Program-made: the position numbers and the translations under genes | The notes under the pieces: generated by a model | Databases searched by the model: none | The model's input: the letters and a program-made list of their open reading frames with translations, nothing else | What the model was told of the DNA's origin: nothing | Shown: positions 1 to 9,226 of the stretch, piece by piece | Position numbering within the stretch: the first letter of the stretch is position 1 | Layout of the letters: every line of letters starts with the position of its first letter | Assembly (NCBI GenBank): GCA_017474845.1 | Contig: JAFVGS010000048.1 | Location: 1 to 57,635 of the forward strand | Length of the DNA: 57,635 nucleotides | Direction: 5' to 3' | Origin: Prevotella sp. | GTDB taxonomy: Bacteria > Bacteroidota > Bacteroidia > Bacteroidales > Bacteroidaceae

Positions 1-20
1 TTCTTTCTTTTTCGCACATA

Positions 21-51
21 CAAAGATACGAAAAATTACGCACATCTGCAA
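21..51 (-). promoter_or_regulatory. Bacteroidota-type promoter firing out of the window
   Basis: On the minus strand a TTG (complement of 49-51) is followed after 20 nt by TATCTTTG (complement of 21-28). This matches the Bacteroidota -33/-7 consensus. It points left, so it should drive a gene outside the window. The rest of 1-145 holds no recognisable gene. Confidence 0.6.
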
Positions 52-145
52 CTTTATCATGTTAACTAATGCATTGATTATCAGGAAGATAGTTAAATTT
101 TGTAATCATTTGTTACCACCCAAATTGACGCTGAACCCAAAAAAT

Positions 146-1528
146 CTACTTTCCCACGCAGAAATGAGTAAAGATATTTCCTAGCACTTCGTTGGTGAGA
201 ATGCGGCCTTGGCCAGTGATGTCGGCGAGGTCATCTAAGACGAGCCTTAGGTCCTCAGAGACAAGATCACCACTAAGGCCGGACTCCAGGCCAGACAACA
301 CGCGTGAGAGATTTTCGTGGGCACTGACTAAAGACTGGTATTGCCGTGATGAAGTAACGATGATGTCCTGCTCTGAGAGTTCAGGGATGTAGGCAGCTTC
401 GAATATCTCTCGTTCCAGCTTGTCAATGTTCGTGCCTTGCTTGGCAGAGATCTCGACAGTAGGGATGTCTTTCAGTCTCGAATCAGATATAGTGGATGTC
501 TCGGATTCTTGTATGATATCAATCTTGTTTCGTATGATAATCAATGATTTGGATTTGCATCGTTCGAGCATCTCTTGAATATCTTCCGTCGTTGGTTTCG
601 CATCGATGATCCACAGCACGATACGAGCTTTTTCGATAGCTGCGTAGGTGCGGTTGATGCCAATCTGCTCCACCTCGTCTGTGGTCTGCCGGATGCCAGC
701 TGTGTCGATAAATCTGAAGGTGACGCCGTTGAGGTCTATCGTATCTTCTATGGTGTCTCGAGTCGTTCCGTGTACTGAAGAGACGATTGCACGGTCATCA
801 CGAAGCAGCTTGTTTAACAGCGTTGATTTTCCTACATTTGTCTTACCTGCCAGAGCCACAGGAATACCATTCTTCAATGCCTGTCCAGTCTCGAAAGAGT
901 GGGCGAGTGTCGTAATGCGATTGTTGATTTTATTCGCAATGTCCAACAGCTCACTTCGGTCTGCAAATTCGAGGTCTTCGTGGTCGGAGAAATCGAGCTC
1001 GAGTTCTAAGAGTGAAGTAAGTTTCAGTAACTGTTCACGAAGGCGGGAAAGCTCTGACGAGACGTTGCCCCTGAGTTGCGACATGGCTATCTGATGGGTG
1101 GCTTTGTTGCCAGATGCTATGAGATCTGCTACGGCTTCAGCCTGCGAGAGATCCATCTTGCCATTGAGGAAAGCCCGCTGTGTATATTCTCCAGGATTGG
1201 CCATACGACAGCCGTTCTGGATAAGTAGTTCTAATACCTTATTTAATATGTAGCGGGAGCCGTGACATGAGATTTCTGCACAGTCTTCGCCAGTGTAAGA
1301 GTGCGGAGCGCGGAAGACGGAGACCAGCACTTCGTCGAGGATCTGTTGATGCTGCGGCACAGCATCGTACTCGACGATGTGGCCGTAGTGGATGGTGTTG
1401 GGCTGAGCCAGCGTGAGGTCTTTGGTGAAGATGCGGGAAAGAATCTCAAGCGACTGAGGGCCTGAGATGCGGATGATGCCGAGGGCTCCACCAGGGGCAG
1501 TGGCGAGGGCGCAGATAGTTTCGTTCAT
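146..1528 (-). CDS. mnmE: tRNA modification GTPase MnmE
   Basis: MnmE acts with MnmG to place the cmnm5 group on the wobble uridine of certain tRNAs. The 460-residue protein has the family's usual length. The N-terminal part (about 1-120) is the tetrahydrofolate-binding domain. The G domain sits in the middle, with the P-loop GKTNVGKS near residue 230, a DTAG motif and an NKID motif. The protein ends in CVGK, which fits the family's C-terminal CxGK signature carrying the catalytic cysteine. It lies 56 bp after the nucleoside phosphorylase gene on the same strand and is probably the last gene of the serS-led operon. A GC-rich hairpin repeat lies in that 56-bp gap. Confidence 0.97.
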   Translation of the reverse strand: MNETICALATAPGGALGIIRISGPQSLEILSRIFTKDLTLAQPNTIHYGHIVEYDAVPQHQQILDEVLVSVFRAPHSYTGEDCAEISCHGSRYILNKVLELLIQNGCRMANPGEYTQRAFLNGKMDLSQAEAVADLIASGNKATHQIAMSQLRGNVSSELSRLREQLLKLTSLLELELDFSDHEDLEFADRSELLDIANKINNRITTLAHSFETGQALKNGIPVALAGKTNVGKSTLLNKLLRDDRAIVSSVHGTTRDTIEDTIDLNGVTFRFIDTAGIRQTTDEVEQIGINRTYAAIEKARIVLWIIDAKPTTEDIQEMLERCKSKSLIIIRNKIDIIQESETSTISDSRLKDIPTVEISAKQGTNIDKLEREIFEAAYIPELSEQDIIVTSSRQYQSLVSAHENLSRVLSGLESGLSGDLVSEDLRLVLDDLADITGQGRILTNEVLGNIFTHFCVGK

Positions 1529-1536
1529 TGTTGATT

Positions 1537-1574
1537 GTTCAGACCACCCCTAACCCCTCCTGACTCAGGAGGGG
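1537..1574. repeat. GC-rich dispersed repeat, copy R1
   Basis: A short element with GTTCAGACC (1537-1545) followed by a hairpin of CCCCTCC (1554-1560) and GGAGGGG (1568-1574). The same components recur inside the DUF3987 gene near 11.1 kb and, in a related form, inside the helicase gene near 19.7 kb. Here it is intergenic, between the nucleoside phosphorylase gene and mnmE. Confidence 0.7.
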
Positions 1575-1584
1575 AAAGAGGTTA

Positions 1585-2460
1585 CTATATGCGGTCGAGG
1601 ACTTTGCTGATGAGGGTGTCGATCGAGTTCTTGTACTCGGTGTTCATCTCCGTGGTGTAACGGTTGGCGATGACCATGCAGCAGGTCATGGCACGATGGC
1701 CCAGAATGGAGGAGAGACCAGCAACGGCAGAGGATTCCATCTCGAAGTTACAGATCTTCATGCCCTCGTATTCGAAGGTCTCGATCTTCTCGTTCTGCTT
1801 AGGATCGGCAATCTCTGCACGCAGCATACGCCCCTGAGGACCGTAGAATCCTCCGCAGGAGACGGTGTAGCCACGCACCATATCGTCCTGGGCAATCTGG
1901 TTGATGAGTTCCTCGTCGGCGATGGACACGTAGGGCGCACCCTTGATGGGATCCCACTGCATGTGTTCGCAGAAGGCCTTCTCCATCGGAATGTCGCAGA
2001 CCACATTGCGGCCGGCGTAGTAGTTGAGCAGGCCGTCGAAGCCAATACTTTTCACACTGGCGATGAACGAGCCCGTGGGTGTGAAGGGCTGCAGGCCGCC
2101 ACAGGTGCCGATACGTACCATGGTGAGTGTGCGATGCTCGTCACGCTCCTCACGCGTCTGGTAGTCGATGTTGGCGAGGGTATCGAGTTCGTTGACCACG
2201 ATGTCGATGTTGTCGCAGCCGATGCCGTGACTCTGGCAGGTGATACGCTTGCCTTTGTACATGCCAGTGATAGTGTGGAACTCACGACTCGAGACCTCGC
2301 ACTCTTTCGAGTCGAAGTGGGCGGCGACAGTATCTACACGGGCAGGATCGCCCACGAGAATCACACGGTCAGCCAACTGTTCGGGCTTCAGATGGAGGTG
2401 GAAACAAGAGCCGTCGTTGTTGATGATCAGTTCTGATGCAGGAAATGTTCTCTTATTCAT
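1585..2460 (-). CDS. Nucleoside phosphorylase (uridine phosphorylase-like)
   Basis: This 291-residue protein belongs to the PNP/UDP family, which splits nucleosides with phosphate into base and (deoxy)ribose 1-phosphate for salvage. Visible family features are VILVGDPARVDTVA near residue 35, the ITGMYKGKRIT strand, the RIGTCGGLQP phosphate-binding segment and the NFEMESSA segment that contacts the ribose. The (V/I)RIGTCGG pattern and length point to a uridine phosphorylase-like enzyme, but the base preference cannot be read with certainty. It starts 12 bp after the upstream gene, so it is probably co-transcribed with it and with mnmE. Confidence 0.88.
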   Translation of the reverse strand: MNKRTFPASELIINNDGSCFHLHLKPEQLADRVILVGDPARVDTVAAHFDSKECEVSSREFHTITGMYKGKRITCQSHGIGCDNIDIVVNELDTLANIDYQTREERDEHRTLTMVRIGTCGGLQPFTPTGSFIASVKSIGFDGLLNYYAGRNVVCDIPMEKAFCEHMQWDPIKGAPYVSIADEELINQIAQDDMVRGYTVSCGGFYGPQGRMLRAEIADPKQNEKIETFEYEGMKICNFEMESSAVAGLSSILGHRAMTCCMVIANRYTTEMNTEYKNSIDTLISKVLDRI

Positions 2461-2472
2461 AGACTTAATGCT

Positions 2473-3639
2473 TTATTTGATATTGTTGTTTTCTTCGTTT
2501 CGGATCTGCTTCTCCAGGGCATGGATGGCGTTGTGGAGCTGCATGGCCTGCTCTTCGTTGTGGAGGATGACCTCACGGAGCAGACGGCGCCCGTCCTCGT
2601 CGGCAAGGGCATAGCGGTCGCGGGTCTTCTGGAGGTCGGCCTCGATCGTGGCCTGACGCTCACGGGCCTTCAGCAGCTCGCGGTAGTGGTCGGCAGCCTT
2701 GGGAGAACGGAAGTCGGCGGCGCTGGTGTAGGTCTGTCGGTCGTTGATGACGAGGACCGTATTCGTGGCCGATGCGTTCTCTGCGACAGGGCGTGCGTTG
2801 GTGGTTCCGACGGCCTTCAGGCGGTCGAGGGCAGCCTGGCGCTCGTTGCCGTTGCCCCAGGTGTCTGCGATGCGAGTGATGTCTGCATAGCCGCGTATCT
2901 GTTGTTCCGTGTATTTCGATGGATCGTAGGAACGGCGCGTCTCAGGCAGGATGAATACGTAGACACACACCTTGCCCTCAGGTTGGCGACGGTCGCTGAC
3001 GAAATAGCCGACGCCTGTCTCCTCGTCGGCGGCATACATGTAGTCGTTGGCCTCAGAGTTGAAGGGCATGCCGATGTTCTCAGGCTTGAGGAAACTGCCG
3101 CTGCGGGAGTCGTAACGGGTGAAGAATATGTCGTAACCGCCGATGCTCTCCTCGCCTTGAGCAGCGAAGTAGAAGGTGAAGCCGTCGTTCATCATGAACG
3201 GGTAGTTGGCATCTGTGATGCCATCTGAGAGTCCTTTCAGGGGAGTGGCCTCACTCCAGTCGGTGCCCAGCTTGTCGCTGGTGTAGAGGCGATGGATACT
3301 GTCTTCCGCAAGGCTGAAATAGACCTTGTTGCCCATCTCGTTGAGAAAGGCATAGCCGCTGAGGGAATTTCCAAAGAACTGCCCAGTAGTGGTCAGCGTG
3401 CCGGTCTCGGAAGAGAGACGATATTGTGAGAGGAAACTGTCCTTGTCTGTGACGATGCTGTCGATGAAGACGATCTGCTGGGTCATCTCACGCATGTTCG
3501 TGATGCGTGGATCCTCCTGCGGCTCCTCCACAACCTCCACGACGGGCTTCTTCACATGCCGCTTCTTTTTCTTCTGCGCATTCAGCGAGAACGGCAGAAG
3601 GAGCGCCAATGAGAGTATCGCAATCTTCCTGATGGTCAT
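2473..3639 (-). CDS. Secreted protein with PD40-like (WD40-type) repeats
   Basis: A 388-residue protein with a clear signal peptide (basic start, hydrophobic core, SLNAQ cleavage region) followed by a lysine-rich stretch. The middle has repeats of the PD40/TolB type: blades with GYAFLNEMGNKVYFS, DANYPFMMNDGFTFYFAA and GGYDIFFTRYD, and the phrase FNSEANDYMYAADEETGVGYFVSDR. The last 100 residues are charged and probably helical. Such proteins are common in Bacteroidota and are expected in the periplasm or on the outer surface; the exact job is unknown. The gene sits between the TtcA-like gene (4-bp gap) and the nucleoside phosphorylase gene (12-bp gap), so it is an operon member with no obvious functional link to either. 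Confidence 0.75.
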   Translation of the reverse strand: MTIRKIAILSLALLLPFSLNAQKKKKRHVKKPVVEVVEEPQEDPRITNMREMTQQIVFIDSIVTDKDSFLSQYRLSSETGTLTTTGQFFGNSLSGYAFLNEMGNKVYFSLAEDSIHRLYTSDKLGTDWSEATPLKGLSDGITDANYPFMMNDGFTFYFAAQGEESIGGYDIFFTRYDSRSGSFLKPENIGMPFNSEANDYMYAADEETGVGYFVSDRRQPEGKVCVYVFILPETRRSYDPSKYTEQQIRGYADITRIADTWGNGNERQAALDRLKAVGTTNARPVAENASATNTVLVINDRQTYTSAADFRSPKAADHYRELLKARERQATIEADLQKTRDRYALADEDGRRLLREVILHNEEQAMQLHNAIHALEKQIRNEENNNIK

Positions 3640-3643
3640 ATAT

Positions 3644-4453
3644 TCATTCTTCTATGAGTTTGTTTTCTGTTTCAAGGGCTCCCCAGATGCTGTAGCGCGC
3701 TTCGGGGTTCATCTCTTCGAGTTGGTCGTAGAGCCGCTTGATGTCCGTGCGGTGCGAGCTTGTCTCGTAGGGACAGAGCTTCTGCTGTTTCTGATAACCC
3801 TGCAGCTCAGCGTAGGCCTTGATATCTGACTCTGGGATAAGGCAGAGCGGACGGATGATCGTGAGTGGCATCTTGCGCATCGTCAGACGGGCCGGCATCG
3901 TGGCAAAACGAGCCTGATAGGTAAGGTTCATCAGCGCCGTATGGATGAGGTCATCCTGATGGTGGCCGAGGGCGATCTTGTTGCACCCGAGTTCCTGGGC
4001 GAGGTTGAAGAGCAGCTTGCGGCGGTTCCAGGAGCAGAGGAAGCAGGGCTGCTTCTGCTTGCGCAGACGGGCGGCGGACTCAGTGGGCTGCTGTGATACA
4101 GCAGTAGACTCGACGGAGGAGCCAACCTCTTGGGCAACCTCGAAATGTGTAGTCCTGATGTGGAGCCTGATGCCAAGGGAGTCGCAGAAGGCTTGCAGAT
4201 AGCTGGTGTCCGTCTCGTAGCGGATGTTCTCCATCCTCACGTGCAGGGCCTCGACGGTGAAGCGGGGATGCTGGATGAGAGAGCGCTTTGCCAGCAGTTC
4301 CGTCAGCAGGAGTGAATCCTTGCCGCCTGAGAGCCCTACGAGGATACGGTCATCATCTTCTATCAGATGATAAGTAGCCATCGCCTTGACGAACCGTTCT
4401 TTCAAACGACGTTCAAGGCGACGGCTCTCCATATCCTGATTATGCTTCTCCAC
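3644..4453 (-). CDS. TtcA-like tRNA 2-thiocytidine synthetase family protein
   Basis: A 269-residue ATP pyrophosphatase. Near residue 40 is the PP-loop motif SGGKDS, which binds ATP to adenylate the target base. CFLC (around residue 138) is the CxxC pair expected in TtcA-type enzymes that carry an iron-sulfur cluster, and a further cysteine in KLCPYE matches the third conserved position. GHHQDD is also typical. TtcA thiolates C32 of some tRNAs. Residues around 105-135 (GSSVESTAVSQQPTESAAR) look like a low-complexity insertion. The start overlaps the end of the next upstream gene by 14 bp, which suggests coupling. An alternative start at residue 8 is possible. Confidence 0.8.
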   Translation of the reverse strand: MEKHNQDMESRRLERRLKERFVKAMATYHLIEDDDRILVGLSGGKDSLLLTELLAKRSLIQHPRFTVEALHVRMENIRYETDTSYLQAFCDSLGIRLHIRTTHFEVAQEVGSSVESTAVSQQPTESAARLRKQKQPCFLCSWNRRKLLFNLAQELGCNKIALGHHQDDLIHTALMNLTYQARFATMPARLTMRKMPLTIIRPLCLIPESDIKAYAELQGYQKQQKLCPYETSSHRTDIKRLYDQLEEMNPEARYSIWGALETENKLIEE

Positions 4454-6800
4454 GCAGATGCTTGTCCATGTTCAGGGCAGCACGGCGGCCGTCGCCCATA
4501 GCGAGGATTACCGTAGCACCGCCACGCACGATGTCACCACCTGCAAAGATCTCAGCGCGAGAGGACTGCATCTCCTCAGAGACGGCAATCGTGTTCTTTC
4601 GACCCAGTTCGAGGCCAGGGATGGACTTCGGCACGAGCGGGTTGGGGGATACACCCACAGCCACGATGACCTGATCCACATCGAGCGTCACCGTCTTACC
4701 CTCTACGGGCACAGGCGAACGACGGCCTGAAGCATCAGGCTCGCCCAGCTCCATCACCTGAAGGATGGCTTGCTTCACGGCACCCGTCTCATCGGCGATA
4801 TACTCGATAGGATTGTGCAGCGTCAGGAAGTTGATACCCTCTTCCTTGGCATGCTTCACCTCCTCCAGACGGGCAGGCATCTCCACCTCAGAACGACGAT
4901 AGACGAGCGTGACCTCAGCACCCAGACGCTTAGCCGTACGGCAAGAGTCCATTGCGGTGTTACCACCACCCACCACGAGCACGCTCTTGGCAGGATTCAG
5001 CGGCGTATCGGTCGTCGGATTGGCAGCATCCATCAGGTTCACACGCGTCAGATACTCGTTGGAAGACATGATGTTGATGCTGTTCTCACCTGGGATATTC
5101 ATAAAGTTGGGCAGACCAGCGCCAGAGCCTACGAAGATGCCCTTGAAGCCTTGATCCTCAAGCTGCTCGACGCTGATGGTCTTGCCGACGATGACGTCAG
5201 TCTGGAAGTGAACGCCCATCTTGGCAAGGTTATCGATCTCGACGTCGACGATCTTGTTGGGCAGACGGAACTCGGGAATACCATATTTCAGCACACCGCC
5301 AATCTCGTGCAGAGCCTCGAAGACATACACGTCGTAACCTTTCTTCACCATATCGCCGGCGAACGAAAGACCAGCAGGACCTGAACCCACGACGGCGATC
5401 TTGATGCCGTTGGCAGGTGCAATCTCAGGCAGACTGATGTTTCCACTCTCGCGCTCGAAGTCTGCAGCAAAACGCTCCAGATAGCCGATGGCCACAGCAG
5501 GCTCGTTCATCTTCAGGTGGATACACTTGCTCTCACACTGCTTCTCCTGCGGACAAACACGACCACAGACGGCAGGTAGGGCAGACGTATCTTTCAGCAC
5601 CTTCGCAGCAGCGAGGAACTGGCCACGTTCGATGTTCTTGATGAACGACGGGATATTGATGTTCACAGGACAGCCCTCGACGCAGGTAGGCTTGGCGCAG
5701 TCCAGACAACGCTTGGCCTCAGTCATCGCCATCTCCTTAGTCAGGCCGATATTGACCTCTTCTGTACGGGTTGTAGCACGATAAACGGGGTCGAGCTCAG
5801 GCATGATGACACGCTCAATCTGCGTGCGCTCCTTCGGTTTCATCGAAGCACGGAGTTCCTTACGCCACTCAGCATCGCGATCGGTCAGGATGTCTATCGT
5901 GTCGTTGGTGGGATCTGAGTCCATCACGACATCGGTGACAGACTTCTCACTTTTCGCTTCTCCCTTTTCGCTACTATCCAGATGTTCCTCGTAGTGAGCC
6001 AACTCTTCCTGCTCCTCACGCTTGAAGGTGCCCATACGCTTGAACATCTCATCCCAGTCAACGAGTGCTCCGTCGAACTCAGGACCGTCGATGCAGACGA
6101 ACTTCGTCTTGCCACCAATGGTGAGTCGGCAGGCACCGCACATGCCAGTACCATCGACCATGATCGTATTCAGCGATACTTCACAGGGGATATTGTGCTT
6201 CTGGGCGGTGAGGTTCGAGAACTTCATCATGATGGGAGGGCCAATGGCGAATACCTTGTCGACATGCTCCTGCTCGAAGAACTTCTCCATACCGACGGTT
6301 ACTACGCCTTTCTCGCCGTACGAGCCGTCGTCAGTCATAATGATCACCTCGTCAGAGCTCTCGCGAACCTTGTCCTCAAGGATAATCAGATCCTTAGAGC
6401 GACCAGCCATTACAGACAGCACACGGTTGCCGGCAGCCTTCAGTGCCTGGATGATCGGCAGCATAGGGGCCACGCCCAGACCACCTCCGGCACAGACCAC
6501 GGTACCGTATTTCTCAATCTTCGTGGGATTGCCCAGTGGGCCCACCACGTCAGTCACATAGTCGCCTTCGTTGAGGGCACAGAGTTTCTTGGATGAGAGA
6601 CCCACCATCTGGACAACCAGCGTTATGGTGCCTTTCTCGATGTCGGCGGCGGCGATGGTCAGCGGCATACGCTCACCTTTCTTGCCCACGCGCACGATAA
6701 CGAAGTTGCCGGCCTTACGGCTCTTGGCAATCAGCGGAGCCTCGATCTCAAAAAGGAATACCTTCTCAGAGAACTGCTCTTTTCTTACGATTTTGTTCAT
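4440..6800 (-). CDS. Fused NfnA/NfnB-type oxidoreductase (glutamate synthase small subunit-like)
   Basis: A 786-residue fusion. The first ~260 residues are a ferredoxin-NADP reductase-like subunit (NfnA/SudB type) with FAD and NAD(P) regions and a [2Fe-2S] cysteine patch near 240 (MCGACR and FVCIDGPEFDG). Residues ~310-786 match the NADPH glutamate synthase small chain (GltD/NfnB/SudA): two [4Fe-4S] cysteine groups near 365-430 (CLDCAKPTC, CGRVCPQEKQC), an FAD motif VGSGPAG near 468 and an NADPH motif VGGGNTAMD near 605. In anaerobes such pairs act as NADH-dependent ferredoxin:NADP oxidoreductase; which reaction applies here is inferred. The linker between the halves, around residue 272-288, is lysine/glutamate-rich and encoded by a simple repeat (see findings). 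The stop overlaps the TtcA-like gene. Confidence 0.88.
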   Translation of the reverse strand: MNKIVRKEQFSEKVFLFEIEAPLIAKSRKAGNFVIVRVGKKGERMPLTIAAADIEKGTITLVVQMVGLSSKKLCALNEGDYVTDVVGPLGNPTKIEKYGTVVCAGGGLGVAPMLPIIQALKAAGNRVLSVMAGRSKDLIILEDKVRESSDEVIIMTDDGSYGEKGVVTVGMEKFFEQEHVDKVFAIGPPIMMKFSNLTAQKHNIPCEVSLNTIMVDGTGMCGACRLTIGGKTKFVCIDGPEFDGALVDWDEMFKRMGTFKREEQEELAHYEEHLDSSEKGEAKSEKSVTDVVMDSDPTNDTIDILTDRDAEWRKELRASMKPKERTQIERVIMPELDPVYRATTRTEEVNIGLTKEMAMTEAKRCLDCAKPTCVEGCPVNINIPSFIKNIERGQFLAAAKVLKDTSALPAVCGRVCPQEKQCESKCIHLKMNEPAVAIGYLERFAADFERESGNISLPEIAPANGIKIAVVGSGPAGLSFAGDMVKKGYDVYVFEALHEIGGVLKYGIPEFRLPNKIVDVEIDNLAKMGVHFQTDVIVGKTISVEQLEDQGFKGIFVGSGAGLPNFMNIPGENSINIMSSNEYLTRVNLMDAANPTTDTPLNPAKSVLVVGGGNTAMDSCRTAKRLGAEVTLVYRRSEVEMPARLEEVKHAKEEGINFLTLHNPIEYIADETGAVKQAILQVMELGEPDASGRRSPVPVEGKTVTLDVDQVIVAVGVSPNPLVPKSIPGLELGRKNTIAVSEEMQSSRAEIFAGGDIVRGGATVILAMGDGRRAALNMDKHLRGEA

Positions 6801-6816
6801 ATTTGTTTAGTGTTGA

Positions 6817-8136
6817 TTAATCGATGATGTCACAGCCCATGTAGGGTACGAGGGCAGCGGGAATCTTGATACCGTTCTCCGTCTGGTTGTTCTCCAGCAA
6901 GGCAGCCACAATGCGCGGCAGGGCCAGTGCTGAGCCGTTGAGGGTATGGCAGAGCTCAGGCTTCTTGCTGCCCTCAGGACGATAGCGGCACTTCAGACGG
7001 TTGGCCTGATAGGTGTCGAAATTGGATACAGACGATACCTCGAGCCAGCGGCCCTGAGCCTCAGAATAGACCTCGAAGTCGTAGCAGATGGCGCTCGTAA
7101 ACGACTGATCGCCACCGCATAACAGCAGAATCCTATAGGGAAGCTCCAACTTCTTCAGCAGACCCTCTACGTGCTCCAGCATCTCCTTGTGGCTCTGCTT
7201 CGAGTGCTCAGGCTTGTCGATGCGAACAATCTCAATCTTTGAGAACTCATGCAGACGATTCAGGCCACGCACGTCCTTGCCATACGAGCCAGCCTCACGA
7301 CGGAAGCACTCCGTATAGGCGCAGTTCTTGATGGGCAGATCCTTCTCGTCGAGGATCACGTCACGATAGATATTCGTCACAGGCACCTCTGCCGTCGGAA
7401 TCAGATAGAAGTCATCTACCTCGCAGTGATACATCTGACCTTCCTTATCGGGCAGCTGACCAGTGCCATAACCAGAGGCGGCATTCACCACTGTCGGCGG
7501 CATAATCTCCGTATAGCCGGCCTTGTTGGCCTCGGCGAGGAAGAAGTTAATCAATGCCCTCTGCAGCTGGGCTCCCTTGCCGATATAGACGGGGAAGCCT
7601 GCGCCTGTGATCTTCACGCCCAGATCGAAGTCGATGAGGTTGTATTTCTTGGCAAGTTCCCAGTGGGGCAGGGGATTCTGGATACCTAACGAGGGATTCA
7701 CGTCCCAGTTGCCTACGGTGTCGCCTTCCTTGCACTCACGCAGGTTCGACTTCACCACGTGGTTGTCCTCAGCAGCCTTGCCCTCGGGTACCTCGTCGTA
7801 GGGAATATTCGGAATCTGACAGAGCAGGGTGGTCATCTCTTCCTGAGCCTTTGCCATCTGCTCGTCCATCTGCTTTGAGATCTCCTTGAGTGCGGCCACC
7901 TGGGCCTTCACCTGCTCGGCCTCGTCCTTCTTGCCTTCCTTCATCAGACGGCCTATCTGACCTGAAAGCTGCTTCTGTTCGTTCAGCGATTTGTCAAGTT
8001 CCTGCTGGGCCTCACGGCGCTTCTTGTCGACGGCCAGCACGTTGTCGATAGCCTCCTTGGCATTGGGAAAATGCTTCTTCTCCAGGCCGCGGATCACGCG
8101 CTCGGTCTCGTCGTTGATAAGTTTGAGTGTTAACAT
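6817..8136 (-). CDS. serS: Seryl-tRNA synthetase
   Basis: Charges tRNA-Ser (and tRNA-Sec where present). The 439-residue protein begins with MLTLK, the normal start of this family, so I place the start here rather than ten codons upstream. Residues ~30-105 form the long antiparallel coiled coil that grips the tRNA variable arm. The class II core follows, with the TAEVP serine-pocket segment, motif 2 (FRREAGSYGKD) and motif 3 near the C-terminus (NGSALALPRIVAALLENNQ). It is the first gene of a leftward operon of six closely spaced genes ending in mnmE, and a good promoter lies just upstream. Confidence 0.97.
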   Translation of the reverse strand: MLTLKLINDETERVIRGLEKKHFPNAKEAIDNVLAVDKKRREAQQELDKSLNEQKQLSGQIGRLMKEGKKDEAEQVKAQVAALKEISKQMDEQMAKAQEEMTTLLCQIPNIPYDEVPEGKAAEDNHVVKSNLRECKEGDTVGNWDVNPSLGIQNPLPHWELAKKYNLIDFDLGVKITGAGFPVYIGKGAQLQRALINFFLAEANKAGYTEIMPPTVVNAASGYGTGQLPDKEGQMYHCEVDDFYLIPTAEVPVTNIYRDVILDEKDLPIKNCAYTECFRREAGSYGKDVRGLNRLHEFSKIEIVRIDKPEHSKQSHKEMLEHVEGLLKKLELPYRILLLCGGDQSFTSAICYDFEVYSEAQGRWLEVSSVSNFDTYQANRLKCRYRPEGSKKPELCHTLNGSALALPRIVAALLENNQTENGIKIPAALVPYMGCDIID

Positions 8137-8177
8137 GTTAAATACGTATTTATTTGTTGATTTCAATTTCTAAGGTG

Positions 8178-8208
8178 CAAAAGTACAAATAATCGCGCAA
8201 ATAGCCAA
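8178..8208 (-). promoter_or_regulatory. Promoter of the serS operon
   Basis: On the minus strand TTG (complement of 8206-8208), a 20-nt gap, then TACTTTTG (complement of 8178-8185). Transcription would start about 8170, some 35 nt before the serS start. It probably serves serS through mnmE. Confidence 0.65.
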
Positions 8209-8249
8209 GGGAATGAGGAAAAATCTGTGAAATCTGTGGCTATAAAAGC

Positions 8250-8275
8250 AGAAATCCCTCTCTCCGTAGGAGAGA
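8250..8275 (-). terminator. Possible terminator after rpmA
   Basis: A hairpin with arms TCTCTCC (8259-8265) and GGAGAGA (8269-8275) lies downstream of rpmA and, on the minus strand, is followed by a moderately T-rich tract. It would separate rplU-rpmA from the serS operon. Just left of it is an AATCTGTG repeat (8221-8240) that recurs near 31.58 kb. Confidence 0.45.
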
Positions 8276-8317
8276 AGGACTCTGTTGTTTGTTTGGAATA
8301 AGTGTTTTTTACTTTAA

Positions 8318-8581
8318 TTAGGCCTCAGCGTTTGGAATCACTGAAACAACGCTCTTGTTGCGTGCGCCCTTGTGGAACTGAACCGTTCCGTCGACGAGTG
8401 CGAACAAGGTGTCATCCTTACCGATGGCCACGTTGTTGCCAGGATTGTGCTTCGTACCGCGCTGGCGAACGATGATGTTGCCTGCGAGACACTTCTGACC
8501 GCCGAAAATCTTAATGCCGAGTCGCTGAGCTGCGCTCTCACGACCGTTCTTAGAACTACCTACACCTTTTTTATGAGCCAT
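8318..8581 (-). CDS. rpmA: 50S ribosomal protein L27
   Basis: An 87-residue protein with the conserved L27 N-terminus ([16 protein letters not shown]), whose tail reaches the peptidyl transferase centre, and the [23 protein letters not shown] core. The N-terminus starts directly with MAHKK, so there is no cleaved leader of the Firmicutes type. It follows rplU by 18 bp in the usual rplU-rpmA order. Confidence 0.98.
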   Translation of the reverse strand: MAHKKGVGSSKNGRESAAQRLGIKIFGGQKCLAGNIIVRQRGTKHNPGNNVAIGKDDTLFALVDGTVQFHKGARNKSVVSVIPNAEA

Positions 8582-8599
8582 TTCTAAGTCCTCCTTAAT

Positions 8600-8917
8600 T
8601 TAAGCGATTACTGATTTGATCTCCAGCTGGGTGAACTGCTCACGATGACCGTTGCGCTTACGAGAGTCCTTGCGGCGCTTCATCTTGAACACGATGACCT
8701 TGTCACCTTTTACCAGTGGATTCACTACCTCACACACTACTTTTGCCCCTTCTACGGTGGGAGCACCAACCTTTACTGCACCGTCAGCATCTACGAGCAG
8801 CACCTTGTCAAATTCAACAGTCTTGCCTTCCTCGGCATCCTTGATGTGATGCACAAAGAGCTTCTTGCCCTCTTCGGCCTTGAACTGCTGACCCTGAATT
8901 TCTACAATTGCGTACAT
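8600..8917 (-). CDS. rplU: 50S ribosomal protein L21
   Basis: A 105-residue protein starting [12 protein letters not shown], the standard L21 start. A longer open frame extends upstream, but its extra residues are encoded by intergenic repeats and the 9008-9039 promoter, so the start at 8917 is preferred. Conserved features include [20 protein letters not shown] and the basic [13 protein letters not shown] segment that binds 23S rRNA. It leads the rplU-rpmA pair. Confidence 0.97.
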   Translation of the reverse strand: MYAIVEIQGQQFKAEEGKKLFVHHIKDAEEGKTVEFDKVLLVDADGAVKVGAPTVEGAKVVCEVVNPLVKGDKVIVFKMKRRKDSRKRNGHREQFTQLEIKSVIA

Positions 8918-9007
8918 TCTTTTTATATTGTATTTTAAGGGTTTTTTCCGCGAGGCGGCATACGTTCGTACACACTTCACTCTGCCCCAACGGACTCTAA
9001 CGGGGTG

Positions 9008-9039
9008 CAAAGATACTGCTTTTAATTGATAATTGACAA
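9008..9039 (-). promoter_or_regulatory. Proximal promoter of rplU-rpmA
   Basis: Minus strand: TTG (complement of 9037-9039), 21 nt, TATCTTTG (complement of 9008-9015). It overlaps an AATTGATAATTGACAATTG-type intergenic repeat (9021-9056), which supplies the -33 element. The leader would be about 80 nt. Confidence 0.6.
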
Positions 9040-9194
9040 TTGAGGATTGATAATTATGATCTGTTTTAGGAAAGTTTAACGATTGCAGCGGTAAGGGCAA
9101 AAAATAAAGCGACGACTTTCGCAAGCGATCGCTCCAAATCTTCAATAGGTATTAGCTTCTAAGGGTAAAAAGATTGTTTTCAGGATAACGGGTG

Positions 9195-9226
9195 CAAAGG
9201 TAGTCCTTATTTTCCGAACGTCCAAA
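9195..9226 (-). promoter_or_regulatory. Distal promoter of rplU-rpmA
   Basis: Minus strand: TTTG (complement of 9223-9226), 20 nt, TACCTTTG (complement of 9195-9202). The match is very good. It would give a leader of about 270 nt before rplU. The remainder of 9040-9360 holds no gene I can recognise. Confidence 0.6.

Noticed and set aside
8918-9145. N-terminal extension of the L21 ribosomal protein
   Set aside because: The extra residues derive from intergenic repeats and the 9008-9039 promoter; the family starts at [12 protein letters not shown].
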